A stretch of DNA of 64,000 nucleotides from the NCBI GenBank assembly GCA_030849805.1, contig JASANZ010002232.1, positions 1-64,000 of the forward strand, written 5' to 3'. The translations under genes and the position numbers were made by a program. This stretch comes from Sergeia podlipaevii (Eukaryota > Euglenozoa > Kinetoplastea > Trypanosomatida > Trypanosomatidae). Shown one piece after another: positions 55,811 through 64,000 of the stretch. The notes below the pieces were generated by a model. It had not been told where the DNA came from. It ran no database searches and worked only from the letters and a program-made list of their open reading frames with translations. Position 1 is the first letter of the stretch. Each line of letters starts with the position of its first letter.

Positions 55811-58348
55811 TTAGTAGTAGGCTGAGCCCATGTAGCTTGGAGAGGACGCGTCAGGGTAGTGCTGCTGCTGTGGACCCCGTTGTCTCGTCATGACCTTAGC
55901 TCGAGCTTCTTCCATGCTCATCAGCTCTACCCGCTTCTTCATGATGTCCAGTTCAGAAGGCACGCCCACATCGCCACCACAGCCATAGTTGCCGGGGCGT
56001 GGCATGCAAGGTGACGATACAGGCGATGAAGAGCGATAGGGGAATGTGGGGTCAAAGCTCAACGGTGAGCGTGGCTGCTGCTGCTGCCGCTTTGGATGTG
56101 GGTGCGCACGGTATGGAGCCACACGCCTCAGTCTGGCAGCGGTATCCGCATGCAGACGTTTCTGATGTGCCTCGAGATCGCTCACGTAGCGCTCAGCTTC
56201 CTCCATTGCCGCCCGAGCTGCTGCGGCGGCGACAGTCTGCGAGCTTTCCCGCTCTCCAAGCTGGACAAGGCAATCGCGATACTCCCAGGTGCGTCGCAGT
56301 GTGGCGGCTTCGTGCCTGGCGCGATGAAGTCGGAGATCCTCGCGCACGCGCAGACACTCGTAGTCACGCACTACTGCCTCGTAGTCAACCTCGTTCAGAC
56401 GCACTTGTCCGTTGTAAGGGATGTAAAAGTCGCTGCTTGGGGGACAGCGAGGGTGAGATGAAGGCAGCTGAGAATGACCGAAAAGGAATGTGCGATGCAG
56501 CGGGCGAGGGTAATAAGATGAGCGCATATGTGATGGAACCTGTTGTTGCTGCTGCTGCTGCTGTGGTCGCCACGCAAACTGATCCTCCCCCATCGGTGGA
56601 GCCGAGTCATCGCCGTCAGCGCTATCAAGCGCAGCTTCGCCGCTCACATCGCCACCAACACGACGAGCACCCGCGTAGTACAACGGATCTCTTTCATGCT
56701 GCTGCTGCACAGCAGCCCTCATGCTTGACTCATTCCGCATCTGGCGTTGTCGCGTGCGGCGCCGCATTTTGGCTCGGTATGATCCCGCTCCAGCGCTTCC
56801 CATAGAAAGACGTCGGTCGCGACAGCTACCGCTCATTGCAGGGAGCTCATCCATGAGGAAGTCAACATCCTCCTCGCCGTCGTCTTCTTCTTCGTTGAGC
56901 TCACGAGATGTGTAGCTACCCTCGTCAAACGCACGACGGGCAGACGAGTGAAGCGACTGTGCGCAGCTTGTGCTCGCACGTGTGCGGCTGCACACGTGAT
57001 CGTACAGATAGTTGATCGGATTGGTCGGCTTTTTGGCAAAAAGTGAGACTAGCAAGTTTACTGCGAGCGTGTACCCTGGTGAGCTGACAGGAATTTCTCG
57101 GAGCAGTGCTGACATGGCAGCGTCTTCCGGTACCGCCACAGAGGCACCATCCTCGGCCGCATACAAGAGCGCATTCGACGCAGCGGCCTCGTCTCCAAAG
57201 CTCCGCCCTTCCATTCGTATCCATAGAAAGTGCTCTGGATCGTCTGGTTTGCGATCCAACAGCAGATGCGCAATGTCAAGCAGAATGGCACGAGCTGGGC
57301 CTTGTGTAGGAGTCTCAAAAACAAGGCGCTCCTTTACTGTGTCACCCACAGGTGCAAAAGTGAGGGTTTGCTGTGACTGCGCACAGTCACTGTTATTTGT
57401 CCTGTCCTCTGTGACACCGCCTACAGTGGAGACGCCGCTGACTGGGCTACCGCAGCCGACCTTGTTGCTGCTCAGCCCATCCTCCACCGCCGCCCCAGCC
57501 TGAGAAGCCATGTTGTGGCTAGTAAAGCGATCAACGAGAAAGACGTCGGGTTCCTTGGGCTTCATTGCAAGAAGGATTGCCGCTAAGTGTAGCAGCATAG
57601 GACGGAATCCGCTTCCACAGGCCCCCAGATCCGCCAGCGCAGATGCAGTCTCACTGCCATGCGCCTTGTTGTAGCACTCGACGCTAGGAGACTTGGTATC
57701 TTCATCCTCGCCAAATGTCACAGGCTCGATGTAGAGGTCTGGCGTGGGGTTCACCTGCACCTTGAGGTTCTCGACACCGCTCACACTGACTGCTCCCTCG
57801 GACGCACGACGACCAAAGCGGCTACTGGAGGGTCCTTGAGAGGTTGGAGAAGACTTGAGCGCAGAGCGGCAGGTCTCAGAGGGAATGCGGTAGACACCGC
57901 ATTCGGTGGGGGCGATGGCGGCGGTCGGTGCTGAAGAGAAAGAAACGCCACTGCCACCACTGGCGACTGTGCCAGCACCGGCGCCAGTAGCATAATCATT
58001 AAAGCGGAGTTTCTTCGCAGAGGAGGCGCGTGTGCTGCCCGCCTTGCTCGTAGGCTGAGCGCCGACAGAACCAGTTGTAGCGGCCGAAGTTGACGCTGCT
58101 TCACAAACGCATACAGTAGCGAGCGGTGCAACGCCCTGTGACTTGAAGGTGGCATCGTTGTCAAGAGGAGTGCTGGGATTGCCTTCTATGTCGCACGTAA
58201 ACAGAGTACAACCGCCGAGAGAGTCGAGCTGAAACGCCTTGGTGATGATTGACATCACAGCGGGAAGAGGAGTTGTGGTATCTGGGACGTCAAAGGAGAC
58301 CCGACGAGTGCCAGTGGCATCAGTCTTAATAGCAAAATATGTGGGCAT
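55811..58348 (-). CDS. 845-aa protein with ubiquitin-like head and three RIIa/DPY-30-like motifs
   Basis: The N-terminus (1-82) resembles a ubiquitin-like fold: a VSFDVPDTTTPLPAVMSII strand-helix start, then GGCTLFTCDIEG and PLATVCVCE. Three copies of one motif follow at about 251-273 (LLHLAAILLAMKPKEPDVFLVDRF), 354-376 (ILLDIAHLLLDRKPDDPEHFL) and 427-449 (LAVNLLVSLFAKKPTNPINYL). The shared core, LL then K-P-x-x-P-x-x-F/Y-L, is that of RIIa/DPY-30 dimerisation-docking motifs, common in flagellar and AKAP-associated proteins. The C-terminal region (about 640-770) is a charged coiled-coil-like stretch, ending with QQQ runs. The function is inferred to be scaffolding, perhaps at the flagellum. 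Start at the first ATG. Confidence 0.72.
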   Translation of the reverse strand: MPTYFAIKTDATGTRRVSFDVPDTTTPLPAVMSIITKAFQLDSLGGCTLFTCDIEGNPSTPLDNDATFKSQGVAPLATVCVCEAASTSAATTGSVGAQPTSKAGSTRASSAKKLRFNDYATGAGAGTVASGGSGVSFSSAPTAAIAPTECGVYRIPSETCRSALKSSPTSQGPSSSRFGRRASEGAVSVSGVENLKVQVNPTPDLYIEPVTFGEDEDTKSPSVECYNKAHGSETASALADLGACGSGFRPMLLHLAAILLAMKPKEPDVFLVDRFTSHNMASQAGAAVEDGLSSNKVGCGSPVSGVSTVGGVTEDRTNNSDCAQSQQTLTFAPVGDTVKERLVFETPTQGPARAILLDIAHLLLDRKPDDPEHFLWIRMEGRSFGDEAAASNALLYAAEDGASVAVPEDAAMSALLREIPVSSPGYTLAVNLLVSLFAKKPTNPINYLYDHVCSRTRASTSCAQSLHSSARRAFDEGSYTSRELNEEEDDGEEDVDFLMDELPAMSGSCRDRRLSMGSAGAGSYRAKMRRRTRQRQMRNESSMRAAVQQQHERDPLYYAGARRVGGDVSGEAALDSADGDDSAPPMGEDQFAWRPQQQQQQQQVPSHMRSSYYPRPLHRTFLFGHSQLPSSHPRCPPSSDFYIPYNGQVRLNEVDYEAVVRDYECLRVREDLRLHRARHEAATLRRTWEYRDCLVQLGERESSQTVAAAAARAAMEEAERYVSDLEAHQKRLHADTAARLRRVAPYRAHPHPKRQQQQPRSPLSFDPTFPYRSSSPVSSPCMPRPGNYGCGGDVGVPSELDIMKKRVELMSMEEARAKVMTRQRGPQQQHYPDASSPSYMGSAYY

Positions 58349-59032
58349 CAGAGGGAGAAAGTGTCAAAAAAGAAATCTTTTTGCCTCTTTAAAAAATGCT
58401 GGTTGATAGTGATGTCGTTGTACTATCAGCGTTTTCCACCCTTTTCCAAAATACTGTGATGTCCTATAATATACGATAAGATCCTAATGAGATAATAAGG
58501 GAAAGATGAGAGGGAAGAGGGGAGGTTGAAGCAGCGAAAGTTGGACACTCAGCACGCATGGCACAAGGTAATGGGCCTTTTTTCTCATTTATTTTCTTTT
58601 GGGCCAAGTGCTCATTAATATAAATGTTAATGTGTGCCACTTGCAATTTGGCAATGCCAGATATATATACAAAAAGAAAAAAAGAACAGTAGTAGATGCC
58701 TCTCCTTCTTTATTTTGCCTCTTATATGCATTGGACGAAAATTCATTTTAGAAAATAAAAACATCAATTGACATGAAAAATTATCCTGCTCTATATAGAA
58801 CACGAAAGAGACAGCAGACATGTAAGTGAATTGAGTTTACGTGGCACTTACTTGTTTGTTTGTTTGTTTGTTTGTTGTTGCCCTCCACTACCATTTCTTT
58901 CATCGTAGAGTTGTGCCAGTTCCATCTTATCGTCTTTTTTTTTTTTTAAATCTCCCCTTGTGTGCTGCTGCTCAGCAGCGTTACTGTTTGTAGCACTGTG
59001 TCTCATGCCCCCCCCCCTCTCCCTCGCCCGCG
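58349..59032. other. Intergenic, UTRs
   Basis: A 684-bp spacer containing (TTTG)n at 58852-58873, a T13 tract at 58936-58948 and C8 near 59010. It has the 3' UTR of the G8-domain gene and splice signals for the 845-aa gene. No gene is seen. Confidence 0.7.
58852..58873. repeat. (TTTG)n microsatellite
   Basis: TTTG tetranucleotides in tandem, seen directly. Confidence 0.9.
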
Positions 59033-62000
59033 TCACCGGTATTCCCGTCGCTCTGGCGGTGGAAACGATTTTTCGTTCCCTGTTGTTGGTAAAGCTGCAA
59101 AGGAGACCTTGGGTCTCAGCGAAATACTCATCAACGGCGCTGCTGAGTTACCCACATTAGGCGAGCTGAGAATTGGGGGTTGCCGTGCTATTGCACCAGC
59201 GCCATCCTTTTCGTCAGAGTCTGCCGCGGCCATAACAAACGAAGGTGCGATGTGTCGTCTACCGCCTTCGCCAACAGTCGTGCCGCCTCTCGGTGTGTTT
59301 GAGGACAACTGTGCGTCCTTCTTCAAACCAACTGGGATGGGCGTGACCCCAGATGCTTCGCCTTGAGTCCCAGCGTCACCTAACGCGTCATACAGAGGTC
59401 TAATGGGGGGGTTTCGCTGTGCCTGGCCTCGACTTAGCGACACCGCTAGACCCGACGAGGCAATTCTCTCCCCACCTCTTGGACTCAACTGAAAGGACTG
59501 CAAGGGCATGTGCAACGGCGAAGCGTGCAGATAACTACAAAGCGAATCATCAGCAAGTTCACCACCACCGCCTCCAGTGCTACCTCCTGCCACATCCCCG
59601 CTTTCCCTCTCTATCGTGTGTGCAAGCGCGAGCGACGTAAGGGCCTGAAACCGCAGCGGATCCACTCCCACACGCCATTCCTCTGCGTATCTATGCACAG
59701 CAAGCGACTCGGACACGTCCACGTCAGCAGACGAAAGCCGCAGGCCGCGCGTGCTTGGCAGTAGTCGCAACATGTGAGTTTCTGTCTCCTCCTCGTGTCG
59801 TTTGCGCTTTCCGCTCTTGCTGCTAGGGCGTCTTCCTCCACGATCCGGCACATCATCTCCACTGTCCCTCTCTGCCTCGGCACTGCCATCGATGACGCTG
59901 CCGCTTTGCTCCTTCTCACTACCGCATCTATCATCATCATGTCCTTGCATTGCTGTACGATCATTCGCCCCCTCAGTCACGCCGCCACCGCGATCACCGC
60001 CAAAGTGAAGAAAGTTTAATGCCGCCGTCCAAAACTTGCGAAGCAACAGCAGCAACGAGAGTGTAGCGACACGTGCACCCTCATGACCCTCAACATCGTC
60101 TCCAGCATCAATGACCTCTTCAGTAGCATTCGCGGTGCCGCTGCCGCCGATGCTAGAGGCGCCAACAAGCTCTGGGAAGCGGGCCTTGAACGCTTTGCGC
60201 AACCGCCAATGAACGATGCGCTGCACAATGAAGACCAGAAGCAGCACCACAAGTGCAGTCACACACAGGACAACGTGCCACCTGATGATGCCACCGTGAA
60301 ATTGTTCAATAGTGTGTGCAACTTGAGCTGCATAATCAGCTTGGTACTCCGCGGGGGTGTAAGGATATTCAATGATGGCTACGTAGTATGTTGCTCCATC
60401 TCTAAGTTCGATGTGAGATATTTTATCCATCTCTTGAATTTCATCACCAAAACCGAGAGCCTCTTGTAGTACCGAGGTTTTCGTCATCGATGAGTGTAGA
60501 GCAAAAAGTGATAAGTACTCCCGCACTCTCTGATCTGCCAGGGCGACATCATATGCGACGGAATCGCGCCACCCCACGCGAAAGGACACGCGCGAAGGTT
60601 GCACTTCATACACTAGAACCTCCACATCTTTGTGTGGTGATGATGATGCGAGGGCCAGCTGGAGCTCAACCATCTGCTGCCACATGCTTTGCGTCGTCTG
60701 GGAGGTGTACAGCGTTAGTGTACCGTACACCAGCTGGCTCACGAGAATGTAGGTATTATAACTCAGCACAAAGCGCAGTTGCCGTACTCCTGTAGCAGCA
60801 AGCGCTGTGGCAGATGGACTAGCCTCACGTATGCCGGCCTGGCAAGTCTGAGACCACGATACAAAAGTGGGCGTGCCTAGTGGAGAAAGGGTATCAGTTC
60901 CCAAGGGATCAAAGGTTGGCAAAGGCTCAAGGCCAGCTGGTACCAATTTTTCACCGAGGCAAACGGACGCACGCCGTGTCGCGTCTGGCACTGTCACTTC
61001 AATCGTGGCATGCAGCTTGTTTGCGCTTGGATTCTCCTGAGAAATACTACCTTTCGGTTCAAAAGTCAACTCTTCTACAATCAGTTGAAACGCGTCAGGG
61101 TGGACGTCAATGGGGAGCTGCAGCTTTAGTGTGCCCTTTATACCAGGTACGGTGCGCACAAACGTGAGGGGAGCCATACAGGTCTTGCCGTGAACGTACT
61201 TGGTGCATACCGTTGTAGTTGCAAAGACTACGGGTGAAGCCAAGGGAGAATGCGCGCTGAATGTGCTTTCCTTGAGAGTGCTGTCGATGCTGCTGCCAGG
61301 ACGGGAAGGTGTGGTCAACTCTGGAGTAAAAGATATAGTGAAGTTGGGCATAGGGGGTAGACGGCTGTCCAAGTCCTTTAGAAACAGCTGCACTGCCGTG
61401 AGCCCTGTACAACGAGAGAGGGTAGAGCAGTCAGGCATGAGCTGGCACATAGCCGTATCCACAGTGCTAAATAGAGGGTCTGTCATCATGTACGTTATGG
61501 GCCGCAGCGGATCGCTGATATTGGCAACAAACAACGTGTTGTCGATATCGCAGACGATGGTGTCGCGCCACGGCAAAAATCCGTTCGATGATGGGATCGG
61601 ACACTTCTCGCTGAACAGCCACAGCACATGCTCTCGACCCCACTTCCAAGGGGAAGCAGCAGAAGCAGCGAATTCGAACGCGTCACGGCCAACATACGCA
61701 ATCTGTTTGAAGTGAATCGTGGCCAGCGAGGACGAGCTGCGGACCCCGACAGAGCCCATCACTGCTGCGGCAAGAAGTTGTACTCCAGGCTTCGTGCTCT
61801 TGTCGACATCTTTCCCTATGGGGGCACACTCCTTGGTGCCAACAGAGCCAAACAGAACCTTGGATACAGAAATTTGGCCAGCGACACGGTACTCGCTATC
61901 GGCTACTGGCCGCGTGATCACTGTCGCACGGTCGTAGTCCAGATATACTGACCCATATGAGGGAGAAACGAGTATCCCAGCGTAGTGGTACCGTGAGCTT

Positions 62001-64000
62001 AAAAATGACCACGCCCCGCAGCCCACGTCGTCATTGGCGTTACCAGAGCGTGAGAAGAGAACACTAGGTTGGCACGGCGCAAGCGCAGCGTGCTGACATG
62101 ACTGAAACGCTGATACATACGACTCCTCAATGTTCATGAGTCCGGTGCTGTGCGCTGGGGTAAGCGATAGAGCCAAGCCAATTGGATTTGCAAAAATGTC
62201 ACAGTTGACAATCAACAGGGTGTTTACACTGTAGCTAAACACACCAACAAAGCGGTTTAGATACACACTCAAAAATGAAAAGGCTTCGTGAGGAAGCACT
62301 TGCAAGCTTTCTTTAGTATGCCTTACATCGTCACCACTTGCCTCTTTCTCTCTCGTGACATAAAGATCGTCTAATGCTAACACGAAGAGACCAATGAAGT
62401 TGCTATGTGCGACAAGTCGTATGGTGCGGGAGGAGCCGATGTATGGAAGGCACAGGCCCTCACTTTCAGAGCCGGCAGCAACAAAATCACAAATTACCGC
62501 TTCTCCAAACCCCCGATTGAAGAGACTACAGAGTGACTCCACAGACGCCTCTGAGGGTGACACCGCATCGGCAGACCCCGGAAGCAGCATTTCTCTTCTC
62601 CTATCCACTTCTATCTCATTCGTGATGGTGGTGGATGTGCTACTGCCACCGCTCTCCACATCAGCATCATGAACGCGGTTTCGATAATAGCGAGTGCCAG
62701 CCACGATGGTACCACGTATGTGACTCAAAATGTGCCCCTCCAACACCAACCCTCCACCAAAGCTTTCCCACACCACACTATCGAATATATAGAGAACTTG
62801 GCTTGCAGCAGGGGTATATAGCGCGGGGCCGTAGCTGTGCTCAATGACTGTGCTGGCAAAAGAAACGTGCCCGTGAAGGGGCACGTTAACGTACACCGCG
62901 GGCACAAAAAAGAGCTCCGCGCCGATGCTGCCATCAGTAGCCCCTGCGGGGGCTTCTTTGACGGCTTTGCTGCTGTAATTAGTCGATGACGCTTTCATGA
63001 TGCCACCTTGGCCAAAATAACGAAAGGAGATACCCTTTGAGGTAAAGTTGGTAGAGCCAAAGGTAGGCTCGAGATAGCTGCGCGAGGCAACAATCACTCG
63101 GCATGGTGGCAGCTTCACGCCATCAACAACAGTGCTACCGGAGTAGTGGCGCGACATACACACAAATTCAACCGTCTTGGTCAGACTCACCACCTCACTA
63201 AACACGTCAGGCGAGCTTGTACGCAGCACGTCGCGGAGTCCGCTCACACCATGAGGATGTGACCACCCTTCCCCAGTAAGAGGTGTTCGTGTGTCAATGT
63301 TAACCTCATAGCCACCTTCTTCAGGTATTGGCAAGTTATCAGATAGCTGTACAGGCTTCACAGAAAAACTGACGTTTGATGCTGTCACACGTCGTACCTC
63401 GGCCTCATTAAGATCACTCGAGCTGCTTGTGATGCCGACCAAATCTCCGTTTCTCCATGGGTGCTGTGACGCGTCCCACTCACTGGGTGGCACAAGCTGC
63501 GTTTCTCCTCCTTGCCCATCTTTATCAAACGTCCACTTAAACCACTCTGGCTGCCACCATACAGTGCCGTTAGCTGTGGAAAGTGTACCATTCTCATCAA
63601 TGAAGGGGTGCATACCGTCATGATGATAAAGACTGCGTAGCGGCGGCAAATGCGCATCCCCCGCCCTCACCACCCCTGCTGCCTTCCACGTCGTTGGCGC
63701 ATTCGTCAAACCCTCCAGCAGCGCAGTTCCGGGGACGAAGAAGGTACCGCATTCAAGAAGCGTGTTTTCGTCTAGGCGCAAGGGTGCAAGTCGATTCACC
63801 TCGCCATCGCTTGTTTTCTTCAAGCACATGGACCCACCAAGCTCGATGCGGACGGGCGAATAAGAAGCGTTAGAGGCGCGTATAGAAAACGACCCTATCA
63901 CCACAATTGTCTCGGCCTTCAAGACGATGCCCGTCTGTTGATATGAGTCAAAAGTCGTGTTGAGATAAGAGATGGTGAGGGTACCATACACCAGCAGCGC
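59033..64000 (-). CDS. G8-domain, beta-helix, type I membrane protein, 5' end outside the window
   Basis: The frame is open to the window edge; the GTG at 63991 is not the start, as codons A-L-L-V precede it, so the N-terminus is missing. At least 1655 aa remain. The first 60 residues (YGTLTISYLNTTFDSYQQ to VVIGSFSIRASN, PVRIELGG) match the C-terminal half of a G8 domain (CEMIP, TMEM2, fibrocystin). The linked WRNGDLVGITSS and LTKTVEFVCMS segments match the region after G8 in those proteins. A beta-helix-like stretch follows (VSFASTVIEHSYGPALY, FGGGLVLEGH). One membrane helix (about 1240-1265, WHVVLCVTALVVLLLVFIV) splits this from a roughly 390-aa charged cytosolic tail. Many N-x-S/T sites occur in the ectodomain. 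It is a cell-surface or endomembrane protein; ligand unknown. Confidence 0.8.
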   Translation of the reverse strand, partial: ALLVYGTLTISYLNTTFDSYQQTGIVLKAETIVVIGSFSIRASNASYSPVRIELGGSMCLKKTSDGEVNRLAPLRLDENTLLECGTFFVPGTALLEGLTNAPTTWKAAGVVRAGDAHLPPLRSLYHHDGMHPFIDENGTLSTANGTVWWQPEWFKWTFDKDGQGGETQLVPPSEWDASQHPWRNGDLVGITSSSSDLNEAEVRRVTASNVSFSVKPVQLSDNLPIPEEGGYEVNIDTRTPLTGEGWSHPHGVSGLRDVLRTSSPDVFSEVVSLTKTVEFVCMSRHYSGSTVVDGVKLPPCRVIVASRSYLEPTFGSTNFTSKGISFRYFGQGGIMKASSTNYSSKAVKEAPAGATDGSIGAELFFVPAVYVNVPLHGHVSFASTVIEHSYGPALYTPAASQVLYIFDSVVWESFGGGLVLEGHILSHIRGTIVAGTRYYRNRVHDADVESGGSSTSTTITNEIEVDRRREMLLPGSADAVSPSEASVESLCSLFNRGFGEAVICDFVAAGSESEGLCLPYIGSSRTIRLVAHSNFIGLFVLALDDLYVTREKEASGDDVRHTKESLQVLPHEAFSFLSVYLNRFVGVFSYSVNTLLIVNCDIFANPIGLALSLTPAHSTGLMNIEESYVSAFQSCQHAALAPCQPSVLFSRSGNANDDVGCGAWSFLSSRYHYAGILVSPSYGSVYLDYDRATVITRPVADSEYRVAGQISVSKVLFGSVGTKECAPIGKDVDKSTKPGVQLLAAAVMGSVGVRSSSSLATIHFKQIAYVGRDAFEFAASAASPWKWGREHVLWLFSEKCPIPSSNGFLPWRDTIVCDIDNTLFVANISDPLRPITYMMTDPLFSTVDTAMCQLMPDCSTLSRCTGLTAVQLFLKDLDSRLPPMPNFTISFTPELTTPSRPGSSIDSTLKESTFSAHSPLASPVVFATTTVCTKYVHGKTCMAPLTFVRTVPGIKGTLKLQLPIDVHPDAFQLIVEELTFEPKGSISQENPSANKLHATIEVTVPDATRRASVCLGEKLVPAGLEPLPTFDPLGTDTLSPLGTPTFVSWSQTCQAGIREASPSATALAATGVRQLRFVLSYNTYILVSQLVYGTLTLYTSQTTQSMWQQMVELQLALASSSPHKDVEVLVYEVQPSRVSFRVGWRDSVAYDVALADQRVREYLSLFALHSSMTKTSVLQEALGFGDEIQEMDKISHIELRDGATYYVAIIEYPYTPAEYQADYAAQVAHTIEQFHGGIIRWHVVLCVTALVVLLLVFIVQRIVHWRLRKAFKARFPELVGASSIGGSGTANATEEVIDAGDDVEGHEGARVATLSLLLLLRKFWTAALNFLHFGGDRGGGVTEGANDRTAMQGHDDDRCGSEKEQSGSVIDGSAEAERDSGDDVPDRGGRRPSSKSGKRKRHEEETETHMLRLLPSTRGLRLSSADVDVSESLAVHRYAEEWRVGVDPLRFQALTSLALAHTIERESGDVAGGSTGGGGGELADDSLCSYLHASPLHMPLQSFQLSPRGGERIASSGLAVSLSRGQAQRNPPIRPLYDALGDAGTQGEASGVTPIPVGLKKDAQLSSNTPRGGTTVGEGGRRHIAPSFVMAAADSDEKDGAGAIARQPPILSSPNVGNSAAPLMSISLRPKVSFAALPTTGNEKSFPPPERREYR

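Noticed and set aside
55999..56805. 268-aa plus-strand ORF
   Set aside because: Lies wholly inside the 845-aa minus-strand gene and has shadow composition.
63985..63991. Start of the G8-domain gene within the window
   Set aside because: The codon at 63991 is GTG and the frame is open beyond it, so the true start lies outside.

Overview
The window is a trypanosomatid (kinetoplastid) nuclear segment. Diagnostic features are five tandem genes for kinetoplastid membrane protein 11 (KMP-11), intron-free genes all on one strand, and AT-rich intergenic DNA full of A/T homopolymers, (CA)n and (TA)n. Every gene I can support is on the minus strand, so this is the interior of one polycistronic unit transcribed from about 64,000 down to 1, with no strand switch. 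The order adenine aminohydrolase - RPL12 - two-RRM protein - KMP-11 resembles, from memory, Leishmania chromosome 35. The KMP-11 ending (FPGK) is closer to the Trypanosoma form I remember, so I do not name a genus.

In transcription order (right to left): a G8/beta-helix surface protein whose 5' end lies outside the window; an 845-aa protein with three RIIa/DPY-30-like motifs; the SNARE YKT6; an acidic low-complexity protein; a possible 52-aa microprotein; an unknown 474-aa protein; a GC-homopolymer knot and an AT-rich island with a decayed CAMKK-like kinase; a short-chain dehydrogenase (SDR); a class-3 lipase-like protein whose nucleophile serine is alanine; adenine aminohydrolase; a second SDR; an unknown 774-aa protein; ribosomal protein L12; a two-RRM protein followed by 3.7 kb without genes; an RRM-like protein; the KMP-11 array; an unknown 295-aa protein; a degenerate methyltransferase-like protein; an ATG2-like giant protein; an ATP-grasp ligase; a DEIH-box helicase with a polyQ head; an unknown 439-aa protein; and a large open frame (at least 1080 codons) running off the left edge.

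The genes do not form a pathway. As usual in trypanosomatids, neighbours share transcription while expression is set by trans-splicing, polyadenylation and UTRs. Functions cover membrane traffic and autophagy (YKT6, ATG2), translation and RNA metabolism (RPL12, RRM proteins, helicase), purine salvage (adenine aminohydrolase), and surface/cytoskeleton (KMP-11, G8 protein). The best leads are the enzyme-like proteins that have lost key residues, the kinase relic, the homogenised KMP-11 array, the G8 ectodomain, and the 3.7-kb gene-free stretch. I found no CRISPR array, transposon, tRNA or rRNA gene.
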